Notes: a model not told the origin generated them from the letters alone. 64,000 nucleotides of DNA from Gordionus sp. m RMFG-2023 (GCF_954871325.1 NC_088779.1:22074846-22138845); one strand, 5' to 3'. Positions 1 through 11,609 are shown, numbered from the stretch's first letter. Translations and numbers: made by a program.

Positions 1-448
1 AGAAGATATGTCCAAATCCAACCAAGTTTGGAAGGATATGACAAGTTCTTAATGAAGGGCTCTAATTAATCCTACATGCAGTCTAAAAAGATTTTCAGGT
101 CAGACATCTTGCTAAATATTTTTATAGGTCAGGCAGAAGTTCACAATTTTTATTAAGGCTAGAAGAATTAATTGTAAAACCCAATTTGGGTCAATATTTA
201 AATAATTTAATTAGGATATTTGCCAAATCAAGAGATCCCAACTTTTCTTCCATCTATAGAAAATCGTAATATTATTTTGTCTAAATTCTTAAAATCAACC
301 TGAATCATGCATTTAACAACCCTACTTTTCCTTCAAAGAAAAAATTATAAGTTAGGCCAGACAACCAAATTATTTTACACTATATTAATATTGTATTGAA
401 GTTAAAATAGTAATATAATTATAAAAACAAAATAATCAAGCTCTTAAC
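1..448. other. Intronic DNA downstream of AGAP exon 4
   Basis: This stretch follows the donor site of the fourth AGAP exon on the minus strand. I translated both strands looking for the next conserved AGAP block, which would continue the GTPase-like domain, and found none. It is AT-rich with no clear repeat. The next exon therefore probably lies left of the window, which would make this intron longer than its 42-49 nt neighbours. Confidence 0.4.
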
Positions 449-987
449 TTGTTGATCAGGTGGACCTGCTTCATCTCTTAATAGTAGAAGATAACTTTGG
501 CCATTTAATTTAACTTCTTTTTTGTATCTACCACCTAATATGTTTGTATTATTCCACAATTACTTTTTTTTTAAATTTACCATCTAAGCCATCTTCTTGG
601 GTATATCGCCCAGTTAAATATCTATACACCAAAGCAGCTTTTCCACACATATCATTTCCTAACAATCCCTAGTTTTGTTTTTTAATGTAAGATATATATA
701 ATTATATCACTATTTTGAATTCTTTAACATTTCTAGGTAATGTCCACTCTTGATTATTAACAAATGAACCTATATTTATGTATATTTAACATAAATATTT
801 AAAAAATATCTGGAATACTTTCAATGCATATTACATGATCTCTAATTTGTTGATGCAAGGATTTATCAGGAATCAAATCTATCAACTCATATAGTGCGTA
901 AATTGATGGGTGAACGCTTTCAAATCTTTGAATTTCCTGACAAATAGCAAGAGAAATTTTTGAGGGAGTATTAGAATTTAATTCCAT
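449..987 (-). CDS. AGAP: AGAP/centaurin-gamma Arf-GAP, 5' four exons (partial)
   Basis: Known AGAP proteins combine a Ras-like GTPase domain, a PH domain, an Arf-GAP zinc finger and ankyrin repeats, and act on Arf GTPases in membrane traffic. Only the N-terminus is in the window. Exons on the minus strand are 987-819, 769-711, 668-581 and 534-449, separated by GT-AG introns of 49, 42 and 46 nt. The phases join to give 134 codons. Diagnostic blocks are [52 protein letters not shown], all collinear with the N-terminus of animal AGAPs. The nucleotide-binding P-loop reads GNDMCGKA, with Ala where most GTPases have Ser/Thr. Downstream domains are beyond the left edge. The start ATG at 987 fits the family's usual N-terminus. 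Whether the gene is intact further on cannot be judged. Confidence 0.86.
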
Positions 988-1933
988 TTGGAATGATAAA
1001 AGCTACTGATTGATAATATATGTGATACTTTATTGTCATAAATGCATTCTTTATTTCTGAGTAAATATTGATATTATATCAAGGGATAACGATATAATAT
1101 ACTTTGTGTAAATAAAAGAAAATATTATCGTAAATAAGATAAAAGGGATAGATGTATAATATTAATACAAGGAATAAATCAGGCTTTCGAAGTCAATCAC
1201 CATAAAATCAAACAGATTTTAACTTAGAAATATTTAAAATGTTGACACCAACCAATATGTTTATAAAATTTTTACATATTCTTTATGGACTCGTATTTTG
1301 ATAAAATAATTTCTTTCAACAGGTGCATTATTTTCAAAAGAGCTGGTTGATTAGTATTACATTTAAAAACTGTAAGGATTACCTTTTTATACGTTGATTT
1401 TTTATGGTCTTTATTATAAAAGAATGTAAAGAAAAGAAATCGGAAATTAATTCTAATTAAAAATAAAAATATTTAAAATTAAAATATAAATTGTTTTATA
1501 CGTTTTGAATTCACATTCCATTTCTAGTGTTAGGCCCGGCTCGGAATTCCTAAAATTTTTACGTTTTCATAAATATTACAATGTTGACCTTACCCACTGG
1601 ATAAGAGTATATCTATGTGGTTTACTGCCCTATTTAATCAAAATGGTATACTGTGTAAAGATATTAATAGAAAGAAATTAAACTTATCGGAATATTTCAA
1701 GATTTAATAGTTATTTTTCCGATATTTGTTAAAGTATTTATAAGGAAAATTGTATCGATATCCAAATGTATAAATTATTATTCCAAATATTGAATGTTAA
1801 AAAGTGGATATTGGTAAAATAAAATATTAAATTTCCGCAATTTAGAATTGTGAAATAAAATTAGAAATATTTCGAAATGGAATTACTATATTATAAAATA
1901 AAATAAGAATATTCCAAAATTGGGAATTACCAT
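988..1933. other. AT-rich upstream region of AGAP
   Basis: About 0.95 kb between the AGAP start and a small LTR element. It presumably contains the minus-strand AGAP promoter, but no convincing TATA box or repeated operator is visible. The part from about 1680 to 1930 consists of degenerate short repeats built on 'ggaatatttc'-like words, which resume beyond the LTR element after 4374. The two sides were evidently contiguous before that insertion. Confidence 0.4.
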
Positions 1934-2160
1934 TGAGCTAAGCTATTCAAATTAATTATTTTTTAAAATATTTTATTTTTTTATTATTATCCTATATCTA
2001 AAAACATAGTATATATATATATAAAAAAAGTTAATTGAAAAATATATAATATCACGTTTTTGTGAATAGTTAAATTATATCAAACACATCAATTTATAAT
2101 ATCAGATTAACTATTCAAATTTAAGATTAATTCTTTAAATTTATATATGATCAATCAACA
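1934..2160 (-). repeat. 3' LTR of the small LTR element
   Basis: 227-bp direct repeat, beginning TGTTGATTGATC on the minus strand and ending CTCA. Its partner is at 4144-4368. The minus-strand purine tract lies immediately outside it at about 2161-2173. Confidence 0.85.
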
Positions 2161-2279
2161 TTCCCCCTCTTCAACAAAGAACGAAGCTTCTTCTCAGCAG
2201 TCATCGAGAGCTTATTGTCCCAGAAGTTTTTTCCCGTTTCGATTGTACTCGGTTTTATCTTGGTTAGCGCATAAGTCTC

Positions 2280-2445
2280 AAATGTTCTCGTAGGCTTGAT
2301 TCTATCACGTAGGTTTGATAAAATCGTTTATTAGAGTTGCGTGAGTTTGTACGTTTTTTGTAGGCTTGAATCAATCGCGTAGGTTTGATAAAATCGTTTA
2401 TTAGAGTTGCATGAGTTTGTACGTTTTTTGTAGGCTTGATATCCT
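2280..2445. repeat. Direct tandem repeat inside the small LTR element
   Basis: A roughly 75-bp unit containing 'cgtaggtttgataaaatcg' and 'gagtttgtacgttttttg' occurs in two almost identical tandem copies. A separate set of short repeats based on 'agcgtttta' lies at about 2710-2815. These are structural features of the non-coding interior, with no coding potential. Confidence 0.75.
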
Positions 2446-3559
2446 TATCGTATGTTCACATTTCTCAAAATTGTTATTATCATGTTTCATAATTAATCCA
2501 GTCGAATATTGGAATTTGGAAAAAATCGGAATATGTAATTTGGAATAGTTGATCAAATCAAATATATGAATAATATGCACGAATAAAATTTTGAATTTCG
2601 GAACAATAAAATATGTAATAAGGAATGATAATTTATGGAATAAGGAATAAAATCCAGAATAAGGAATTATAAATCATAATGATTATTATATTATTTTTTA
2701 GGTGTTAAGTTAATCATAGCGTTTTATACTTTTAGCGTTTTATGCGTTTTATATTTTTAGCGTTTTATATTTGCGTTTTACATTTTTTAGCGTTTTAATA
2801 TTTAATTAGTAGCGTTTTAATATTTAATTTATTTTTATTTATTTTCAATCTCCGAGGTTAAAATATGCAAATATTATGCACATTTCCTTCTCTTAAAAAA
2901 TTTTTTTAATTTCACACAATATTTTTCTAAAATAATGATGTTTAATTTTTACATAACCTTTTGTCTTCAAAAGCTTTATTTCAAAAACATTTTTATCAGA
3001 TTAAGTATTACTTATAAGGGTTATTTAAATCAATCCCTTTTAATTCATATGTTTTAATTACACTTAATATATTTAAAATTAAAGTTTTATCTTCTTGTAT
3101 TTATAATGGTTTATATTTAATTATATCTAAGAATTCATTTTTAGGATTAGTTATTAATTTACAACAATTGGTCATCATTCAAGAAATCAAAAAATAATAT
3201 TTCACTAAGAATTTAAGTAAATAATTTTTTAAAGGCTTTTTGTGTGTTCAAATATATCCATTATGATTTTACATTTTAGTGATTTTAAAAATTTATAACA
3301 TGCCTTTATCCTGGCATAAAATTTTAATTTTTAATAACTTTTCTTCTTACGTGGATTAGAATAATAAGTAATCATCATTGGTCTCACAAAATAGAATTCA
3401 TAACCTATCGTTCAACTTCCATATCAGTTCTTCCTAGGTTGTCACATTAGGTTAGGTGCTGGTTATCATATTCCAGTCCAACATCCAGAGCCGGGACACC
3501 ATGAAGAAAGAAGCTTTTTGCATGGAAGAACGTGCTAAGGTTTGATTCTTGGTCATCTC

Positions 3560-3745
3560 CATAGATTAAGCAATCAACACAATAGGTAGTCAATAGGTAG
3601 TCATATAAATAGAGTCATCTCAATGGATTACACAATCGTCACAATAGATAGTCACCACAAAGGTAGTCATATAAATAGAGTCATCTCAATGGATTAAACA
3701 ATCGTCACAATAGGTAGTCAAATCAATAAATAAGGTAGTCATCAC
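3560..3745. repeat. Short tandem repeats inside the small LTR element
   Basis: Two to three imperfect copies of a roughly 60-bp unit with the words 'agtcatctcaatggatta', 'aatcgtcacaatag' and 'gtagtcatataaatag'. Together with the repeats near 2.3 kb, they make most of the interior repetitive rather than protein-coding. Confidence 0.7.
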
Positions 3746-4143
3746 AATTTCCAATTTAATTTAATTTTTACTTTTTTATTTTAATTTTAGGCAAATTTTA
3801 TATATTTTCTTCTTTTTTTTTTTTACAAAAACGTAACGGGGCGCCATAAAAGAAACAAGAAGTTAACAAGTTATATTTATTCTAAATAATTTTTTTTCAA
3901 CTTTTTTTTTTTCTTACCTTTTATAATTTTGTAAATTTGGATAAAATTTTGACTATCGAAAAGAAAAGTCAAAAAATTTTATTTGTCCTTATATCATCTC
4001 CAATATCGAACGACGAATTTGATAAGTAATTCGTTTACTTTTTATTTTTACAAAAGAAATCGAAAGAAATAAACTTTTATTATATACTTTTTTTTTTTTA
4101 AAAAAAGAAAAACGAAAAACGTACCACCGTAACCGGGGCACCA

Positions 4144-4368
4144 TGAAGTAAGCTATTCAAATTAATTATTTTTTAAAATATTTTATTTTTTTATTATTAT
4201 CCTATATCTAAAAACATAGTATATATATATATATAAATTTAATTGAAAAATATATAATATCACGTTTTTGTGAATAGTTAAATTATATCAAACACATCAA
4301 TTTATAATATCAGATTAACTATTCAAATTTAAGATTAATTCTTTAAATTTATATATGATCAATCAACA
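4144..4368 (-). repeat. 5' LTR of the small LTR element
   Basis: 225-bp copy of the repeat at 1934-2160. On the minus strand it ends TTCA and is followed directly by the putative primer-binding site at about 4143-4125. This fixes the element's orientation. Confidence 0.85.
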
Positions 4369-4373
4369 ACCAT

Positions 4374-5455
4374 ATTATCAAAGTAAAATATAATAATAAA
4401 TATTCCAAAATTTAAAATTACTATATAATCAAATATATTTTTTTGGAAGAAAATAAATTCATATAGGACATTATACGATATTTGTGTTATTCAGAGGAAA
4501 ATAGATAGACATAGTGGCAATATATTAATTAGGAATATTATTAAGGTAATAGAGGAATAGAAAATGTTCATACAATATTCTAAATCGTTTTCTCGAAGAA
4601 TGACCATATGCAGATATATTATCCAATTTGGAATAAACTAAGATCATCTAAAAAATTTATAAATTTGTTTTCGAAATATGATAATTTGGGTTTTAAATTA
4701 TTTTATTCGAATATAATTATCCTTTTCCGAAATATGATTATTTGTGGTTTTGTATTTTATCGTATTAATAAATAAGACGAATCAAACGGCGTCTTCCTAT
4801 AAAACCCCCCTCCCCGTTTCATATGGGAAATTCGTAACAAAGAAGATTCCAGCAGCGTCCTCTTACGAACAGAAAGCCTTCCTAATTTTTATTATCGCTT
4901 TAGAGTGATCCGGGCAAGCTAGACCTCATTAATTAACTTATTCGCTGCTTATATATTTGGAGAATGATGTTATACAAATCCTTTGGGAAACAAGGTAATG
5001 TTTTATACTGCAGGATATTGTGATTAATTATTGTTGTGTTTGTGCAATTTTCTTTTAAATGCCCCCCCTCCCACTTTTTTGTTATCCCCAAAAAGTGTTA
5101 TTTTGCCTTTCCCATCAATTTTTATGAATTAAAACATGTTGTTTTATCTTTCGATCAATTTTTATATAATTTTGTTACCTCGCAATAAATATATCAATAT
5201 GTAGTTATGTTAATATAATACGAACTATGTATAAATAGCGAGGAGAAAAACGAAATAGGATGCTTTTATTTTCTTATCTAATTTACGTCGAATTCATGGA
5301 AACATTAATAATTCTGATAAATGATATTGATTGCTTGATTCGGATTTATTACAGCAAAAAAAAATAAAAAAATTATTAATTTAGATAAAATATATTTGTT
5401 TACTTGATTTTTTTAAACCAAAATAAAACCTTAAATGATGCAGAATGGCCCCGTG
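4374..5455. other. Intergenic stretch with a TATA-like/C-rich block
   Basis: AT-rich DNA with one compositional outlier at about 4780-4930. There a TATAAAA box (about 4798) is followed by a C-rich run, 'gtttcatatggg' and GC-richer DNA, an arrangement like a promoter plus transcription start or the middle of an old LTR. A short frame from the ATG at about 4964 ends at a possible donor near 4994, but no convincing downstream exon could be found. I assign no gene. Confidence 0.3.
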
Positions 5456-6000
5456 CAGCGTCTACATGACAAGATTTTTATTGGCGACGTTTTCCTATTT
5501 TTAATTTCACATTTTTAATTATAATGATACTCTTTCAGAGAATTTAAAAAGAATAACTTAAATTATTTTATCTCTACTACCAACTATCGACATTTAGTGA
5601 ATTTAGAGTAGTTATTTTTAGATAATAAATTCAATTAAAGCCTCCATCATTTACAATGAATTCTTATTATAGAATTATGAGCTTGCTGAAAATATCTAAA
5701 CTTTTAAATTAGATTTGAAAGGATAGCAGAAAGTTTTATCTGGAAAATAATGTTTATGATTGTTTGCAATATACAAATTTGGTTGAATTATATTTTAATA
5801 GGTCTATAATAAAAGTATTAATTTTTACAGAAATAAATTTTGTCCTATTTGATCTCAAAATTTAATAGATAACTAGATACCCCCCCCCCAACAAAAAAAA
5901 TAATTATCGTACCCCCATAAAAACCGCCTACCCCCCTCAAAAAATAGTATGAAACTGGTCCTACCCCCCCCCCCCTCCTCTTCTGTTCATGTAGACGCTG
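5456..6000. mobile_element. hAT-type MITE with C-rich interior
   Basis: A 545-bp non-coding element with 14-bp perfect terminal inverted repeats (CAGCGTCTACATGA) and an exact 8-bp target duplication GCCCCGTG at 5448-5455 and 6001-6008. The 8-bp duplication with CAG...CTG ends is the hAT signature. Its right part carries several long C runs (about 5880-5978). No transposase is present, so any movement depended on an enzyme supplied elsewhere. Confidence 0.9.
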
Positions 6001-6119
6001 GCCCCGTGCCATATCCATAATAGGTAACTTAAAATCCGCACTAATCCTGTGGTGCGGAGAAATCCGTTTTTTAAAGTAAATAATCCATACTAGTTCAACT
6101 AAGAATTTATTGGTTACGA

Positions 6120-6420
6120 ACGCAGTCCGCTTTTTTTATTTAAACATACCCCCACTGATACCGGGGTGCGACTATTGTTGTTTTTAATTATACGTTCCTT
6201 ATGGACTATTATGAAAGCCCCGCCACTCAAAGGTCCCCATATCCTCACCCTGGAAAATCCAGATGGATCGATCGTGACCCACCCCTCCTCCACCTCAAAG
6301 TTCGGGGAGCCAGCTTATTTGTCCCCGAACATTATATTTATATATTTAAACAAGGATGTTCAGTCAAGAAGCTGTGGGGCAATTAATGCCTTAATATTTA
6401 TGGGATTATAGTGGCCGACA
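6120..6420 (+). other. GC-rich coding-like patch, unrecognised
   Basis: Against a very AT-rich background this 0.3-kb patch has near-balanced base composition and an open plus-strand frame (6166-6411, 81 codons) containing KGPHILTLENPDGSIVTHP. The pattern 'KGP-hydrophobics-DGS-x-V-x-H' faintly recalls the C-terminal tail of retroelement integrases, but no diagnostic residue supports that. It is probably a relic of a transposon gene. No start context, splice partner or domain is visible, so no function is assigned. Confidence 0.3.
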
Positions 6421-6819
6421 AACCTTAGCGCATATAAAAATCAGGATTTTTAAATAAAATTTCCATTTATGCTGTAACATTATTTTTAATATAAAGACAC
6501 TTTGTATAGTAAGGGTGGACGTTTTGTATTTTTAACTTTTTTGCACATTATTTTTATGTACTGGTATTTTTTTATTGTATTTAAAAATCGTAATGATTAC
6601 TTTTTTTTGATTAGTGAATTTTTGTATAATTTATTTTAAAAAGGGAAAAAATATCATTGAAAATTAAATACTCTTAAATTAAAAATAAACATATTTTATA
6701 TTTTAAATATTTAAATTAAGTGAAATTCGAATAATTTTATATATGGGGAATTCCTTTTCTATCGATAACCACCTCATAGGGACATGTCGCAACAACTCAC
6801 ATTATTCCAAGTCAGACCT

Positions 6820-7800
6820 CTCCACCAACTCTTTTAATTCATTAACTTTTTTTAATTCATTAACTTTTTTTAATTCATTAACTTTTTTAATTCATTAACT
6901 TTTTTAGTTGATGAACTAAATTCGTTAAAACATTTTATTACAATTACGACATCTACAGATAATACATTTATTGCCTTCTTGCAAAAATTAAGTACTATAT
7001 GGCATATACAGCCAATTGGTATTAAGTCAACATTGTGCTGCCTCAATTCTGTAAATACACTCTGGTTTCTGCCAAAATTCACTGAGGCATTATCAGCGCA
7101 AAATGCTGCAACTCTTAAATAATCTCAAATCTGCTATATTTACCATTATATGGTTAGCTCTGTCTTTAGATTTTTCACTATCTGAGGCAAAAAAAAATTA
7201 ATAGTTTTATTGAAACGCCTTTATTTTTGTTGAAATAGCGGAGGTTCAAGGTAAATGTTTTAATATTTTTCCTATTAGATGCATCTAGTGTTGTTAAACG
7301 ACTCGATTTGAGCCAATTTGTAAAAACGGCTGACTCAATATTTTATCCAGAAGAAAATAATGTAAGCCTGAAGATTTTGCTCATAGATGGCATAAAGGTT
7401 TGGACATCTATCAGCGAAATCTCAAGGTTTTGGCAATATTTTATTGGCTAAAATCTTAAGTTAGCCGTTTTTAAAAATCAAAGGAAATCGAGCCATTTAA
7501 CAACACTAGATGCATCTATTAGAATATGGATGTCCATCTTTCAAATCGTCAAGAAATTGACCTCTAGGATTAAGGTCCTAAAACATTGTTGATAGCCTTG
7601 ATCATTTTTTGTTCTACCACAAGTATAGTTTTCACTTATCTTGGAGTCGTTAAATATTATGGGGAAAAGAATCAAGCCACATTGTGATGATAAGTATCTG
7701 TGTGAATGTTACTATATGATAGGTGTATAACATTTCCGCAACTGTAGTTACATCTGTATTATTTCTTATTTTTGGAGCATATTTTTGTATTACAACACTC
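6820..7800 (-). pseudogene. Dead hAT-superfamily transposase
   Basis: Reading the minus strand from 7800 to 6820 gives fragments in changing frames that resemble the N-terminal to middle part of a hAT-like transposase. They start with residues like TDVTTVAEMLYTYHIV. After the interrupting MITE comes FCADNASVNFGRNQSVF (about 7120-7060), then IPIGCICHIVLNFCKKAINVL (about 7030-6965), which looks like the catalytic-core aspartate and the following His/Cys-rich helix of that superfamily. Several frame changes and stops separate the pieces, and a 223-bp MITE is inserted between 7286 and 7508, so the gene is inactive. The tract near 6835-6905 is a short tandem 'taattcattaacttttt' repeat. Terminal repeats of the parent element were not found. 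Confidence 0.6.
7286..7508. mobile_element. hAT-type MITE, TAGTGTTG family, in transposase relic
   Basis: A 223-bp near-palindrome with ~45-bp terminal inverted repeats (TAGTGTTGTTAAACG at the left end) and an exact 8-bp target duplication GATGCATC at 7278-7285 and 7509-7516. It sits inside the dead hAT transposase. Relatives in the window are at 39718, 47632 and 52580, with fragments near 46023, 52840 and 53605. The conserved interior words are 'gagccgatttttaaaaacgg' and 'atattttagccagaaaaat'. Confidence 0.88.
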
Positions 7801-8399
7801 CCCTGCACTGATTATAATGATAATGTGATTGAACTATAATAAATAAATAATTATGATTGAAATAAGTACAATAATAGCTTAGGATGTATTTAAACGTGAC
7901 ACACATAAAAACAATAAAATATGAATGAATGATGTTGATTTATTATTGGGTAAAAATAAAACATCTGATTAAGGTAAGGATAGAAAGAAATTAACAAACT
8001 AGACATGTTTTTTGAATAAATATTAAAAATTAATTTAAAAATATATAAATAATCAATTACTGTTTCTCAAAATTATGAATATATTAAAAACGTTAGCTAA
8101 AAAAATTGTGCAGGTCAAATTTAAAAATTTCGTTATATTTCCAATTGTGGTTGAGATGCACTCGTGTAATCTAAAAAATTGCGGGAGTCTTTCGCTGATG
8201 GGGGAAGACTTGGCAATCTTGCTCCTGAACCTCAATCAATTATGTCAAACATATTTAAACTTATTAAAAAATAAAATTTTATATAACTCTGGATATTTCA
8301 CAAAAATTATTAGTTTAAAAAAATCTCGTGCATTTGAAATTACACTTTTGCATTTCTTGAATAACCTTGAGATGCTAGACTAGACATAATTATATTTCT
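7801..8399. other. AT-rich stretch, nothing recognised
   Basis: About 0.6 kb without a recognisable gene. An open plus-strand frame of 102 codons (8075-8383) has no domain, and its residue use looks like translated AT-rich DNA. No terminal repeats or splice-joined conserved blocks were found. Confidence 0.35.
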
Positions 8400-9011
8400 A
8401 CAAACGAAAATTCATAATTTAGTTTTAATAAATATTCCCTTTGATTTTTGAATATTTACCTATAAATTTTATCAACTAAATTAACATTTTTCAAATCATA
8501 TAAAAATCTTAGACATGATTCATCTTTTATTTATTATTCCTTTTACGAAAGATTTCTAGTTTAGCCAAAAAATGTTTCTTGTTAAATCTTTTTCTAAATC
8601 ATCTCAATGAGCTAAAGATAATCCTATATTTTTGATATTATAAATTAGCGGGGATTCATAGTTTATTCAAAAAATAGTTTATTTAGGATATTTTAATAAT
8701 TAACCAATTCTTTTTATAACTAATATTATAAATTATCTTGTAGAGCTAAACATATATTTTTTTAATTAGCGCATAATTAGTGGAGATTGGTAATAATTGA
8801 ATTATTTTGAAAAGCTAAACACCACTCTATATTATTATTTTAAATTAGCACGGATTTGTAAAATAAGCATTTTTTGGATATTTTAAATTTATCATAAAAA
8901 TAATATTAACATTTTCTGAATCATATTAAAGAACCAAACATAATTATATATATATTTTTGAATTAGCGCATATTTAATTGAGAATTTAGTCAAAGCGCTT
9001 TTTTTTAGATA
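8400..9011. repeat. Degenerate satellite array, left half
   Basis: Imperfect tandem units of roughly 110-140 bp, recognised by recurring words 'gagctaaacat', 'attagcgcata', 'gattcatagttta' and 'ggatattttaataattaacc'. The array stops at the Helitron 5' end (9012) and resumes at 27226 with the rest of the same unit. The two halves are one array split by the Helitron. Confidence 0.75.
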
Positions 9012-9215
9012 TCTATATTATAATTTTTTGATGTCCTCACCGTGACGTCATGTCATCGCTAAGTCATGTAATCGTTACGTCATGTCATCAATACGTATTT
9101 TTATTTTTATTAATTTGTTGATTTTATTTATTTATTTTATACAAACAGATAATCTTATAACTTAATTTTTTATGCAACTGTAGGAGGCCATATTAAAACC
9201 AATTGTCAAAGTAAT

Positions 9216-10480
9216 AGCTCCGTGAAGTTGGCCGAACGATTGGAAGCACTAACGATGAATCATATGTCATTTTTTAGTGCTTCGTTAGTGCTTGTTAGTG
9301 CTTCAATCCGTATAGTAGCCGAATTTAAGGGAAAAAAGTTATAGGCAAAAATAAAAATTTGTGCCAACTTCACGCTTAAAAGTCGATTGGAAGCACTAAC
9401 GATGAAACTTATATCATTCTTTAGTGCTTCGTTAGTAGAGGTTAGTGCTTCAATCCATTTTGTAGCCGAATTTATGAATAAAAAGCTATTCACGAAAAAA
9501 ACAAAAATAAACAAATATTGGCGACGTGCGAAAACAAAAACTAGAATAGTACTTAACATCCGGTTTTACCCATTATTTAGTGCTTAATTAATGTATTTAA
9601 ATTCAATTATTAATTTAGTTAACCGCCATATGGAAAAAAGGTTATTAGCTAAATAAAAACTATGACGTCACGATTTAAGCGTAAAGTTGGCCGAACTTTT
9701 GGAAGCACTAACGATGAAACTTATATCATTCTTTAGTGCTTCGGTAGTAGAGGTTAGTGCCTCAATCAGTTCCGTAGCCGAATTTAAGAATAAAAAGTTA
9801 TTCACGAAAAAAACAAAAATAAACAAATAATGGCGACGTGCCAAAACAAAAACTATAGGAGTACTAAAGATCCGGTTTAGCCATTATTTAGTGCTTATTT
9901 AGTGTATTTAAATTCCGTTATTAATTTTGTTAACCGTCATATGAAAAAATTGTAAAATGCTAAAGAAAATTTTAGAGGTCAAATTTCGGCTAGAAAATTA
10001 TGAAAGCACTAACGATGAAACTTATATCATTTTTTAGTGCTTCGTTAATAGAGGTTAGTGGTTCAATCACTTTTGTAGCCGAATTTAAGAATAAAAAGAT
10101 TTTTACGAATAAAACAAAAATAAACAAATAATGGCGACGTGCCAAAACAAAAACTATAGTAGTAATAAACATCCGGTTTTGCCATTATTTAGTGCTCAAT
10201 TAGTAAATTTGAATTCCATAATTAATTTAGTTAACCGTCTTTATAAAAATGTAATACGTTAAAGAAATGTTTAGGAGGTTAAATTTTGGCCAGAAAATTT
10301 TGAAAGCACTAACAATGAAATTTATATAATTCTTTAGAGCATCCTTAGTAGAGGTTAGTGCTTCAATCAGTTTAATAGCCTAATTTAAAATAAAAAAAGT
10401 TATTAACAAAATAAACAAAAAATCTATCAGCGACAAACATTTTATTTTCACCATTATTTAGTATTTATTTTGTAAAATTT
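9216..10480 (+). repeat. Left tandem array of the foldback element
   Basis: About four repeats in one orientation. The anchor 'gcactaacgatga' recurs near 9245, 9394, 9706, 10007 and (altered) 10305, giving spacings of about 150, 310, 300 and 300 bp. Units become more diverged toward the centre of the element. Confidence 0.85.
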
Positions 10481-10833
10481 AAACCCTAATTAGTTTGATT
10501 AAAAACCCCAAGTAATTAAAAAATGCATATTGTAACCAAGTCACAAAATATTATTTCCACTACTGTCTAAATGGGTCCATTGAACCCCATTCTTGTGTAA
10601 TAATTATATAATTTTTATTATTTTATTGTAACAACTACATTTTTCTCCAGCATCTATTATTCTGAGGTGTCATTGAATGATATGGTTAAAAACATTCTCA
10701 GAAATTTTTTATTCTTAATTCAAATTGTTCTTTTTACATAGTTTTATTTTATTCGAAAAAATTACGCATATATTTATTTCTATCATAAATTTTAGTTAGA
10801 TTAAGATCACAATATTATAAAGTACCCGTCGAA

Positions 10834-11200
10834 CAGTGCTCAGACCTAATTTTTTTAAAATAAATTGGGTTTGGGCCTAATATTTTTTAAAAAAGGGCCG
10901 GGTAGGGTTGGGCCTAGAATATTTTTTAAATATATCTAAATTTATCAATTATATATTAAATTTTTTTTGTAAAATAAAAATATGATTTTATTTATAGAAA
11001 CTAGACAACATATAACATATGTCTTTTATTTTGAGTAATTTTAAAAATTCTATATTTAAATAAATTCGGGGATGACCGGGCGGGGTCGGTAAATTTTTTT
11101 AAAAAAATTTCTGGTTCGGGCCAGACCGGCAAAACTTTTTTAAAAAAATTTCGGACCGCGCCGGGCTTGAAAAATTAGGCCCGATGCAGATCACTAATAC
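10834..11200. mobile_element. Probable degenerate hAT MITE with G/C-rich ends
   Basis: The ends look like decayed hAT termini: CAGTGCTCAGACCTAAT on the left, and on the right the complement-like ATTAGGCCCGATGCAGATCACTA. Blocks of 'gggccgg', 'gaccgggc' and 'ccgggcttg' interrupt AT-rich DNA, as in the hAT elements at 54.0 and 55.9 kb. No target duplication could be matched, so the boundaries are approximate. Confidence 0.45.
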
Positions 11201-11609
11201 TTATGTAGGAATTCTGAGAGTTCCTGATTCGATAAATTACTGACATATTAATCCTTCAAATTTTCTGACACCTTTCTCGACGCCTAAGAAAACTTTAGAC
11301 CAAAACATTAAAAAATTATATTCGATTCATAAATTTGACGTTCGTCTTTATTAAACTTTTATTAAAAAATTTTTTTAAAAAATTATATCAAAATCAAAAT
11401 GTTTTTTACAATAATTATGGAAAGTTATTTAACTATATAAGAATGTTCCACATTATGGAAATGTGTTACATACTATAAAAATTTACAAGTAATCAAAAAT
11501 TTTTGAGTAATATAAAGAATTAACCACACAATTCCCCACATGTGATTAATAAATCAACACTCCGCTGTAAACCATATAATAAATAAAAGCCTAACAGCTG
11601 CAAACATTA

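Larger units (their letters stand above)
1934..4368 (-). mobile_element. Small non-coding LTR element with 5-bp target duplication
   Basis: An LTR-type element in minus orientation, bounded by near-identical ~226-bp direct repeats and by the target duplication ACCAT (1929-1933 and 4369-4373). On the minus strand the 5' LTR is followed at once by a primer-binding-like site TGGTGCCCCGGTTACGG. A purine tract (GAAGAGGGGGGAA) precedes the 3' LTR. The internal 2.0 kb shows no gag or pol frame, only short tandem repeats and T-rich tracts, so it is a non-autonomous (LARD/TRIM-like) element that must have depended on another element's enzymes. The LTRs differ only in scattered positions and short length changes, implying a fairly young insertion. 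The framework (LTRs, binding site, purine tract) looks whole. Confidence 0.85.

Noticed and set aside
4964-5060. Two-exon mini-gene starting MMLYKSFGKQ
   Set aside because: It would need an implausibly short intron, and the second exon ends quickly at a stop; no homology.
8075-8383. 102-codon plus-strand gene
   Set aside because: No domain, AT-rich-DNA residue bias, overlapped by an equally open minus frame; not supported.
10834-11200. Element delimited as an intact hAT MITE
   Set aside because: Ends are hAT-like but no 8-bp duplication matches. Kept only as a probable relic with approximate limits.
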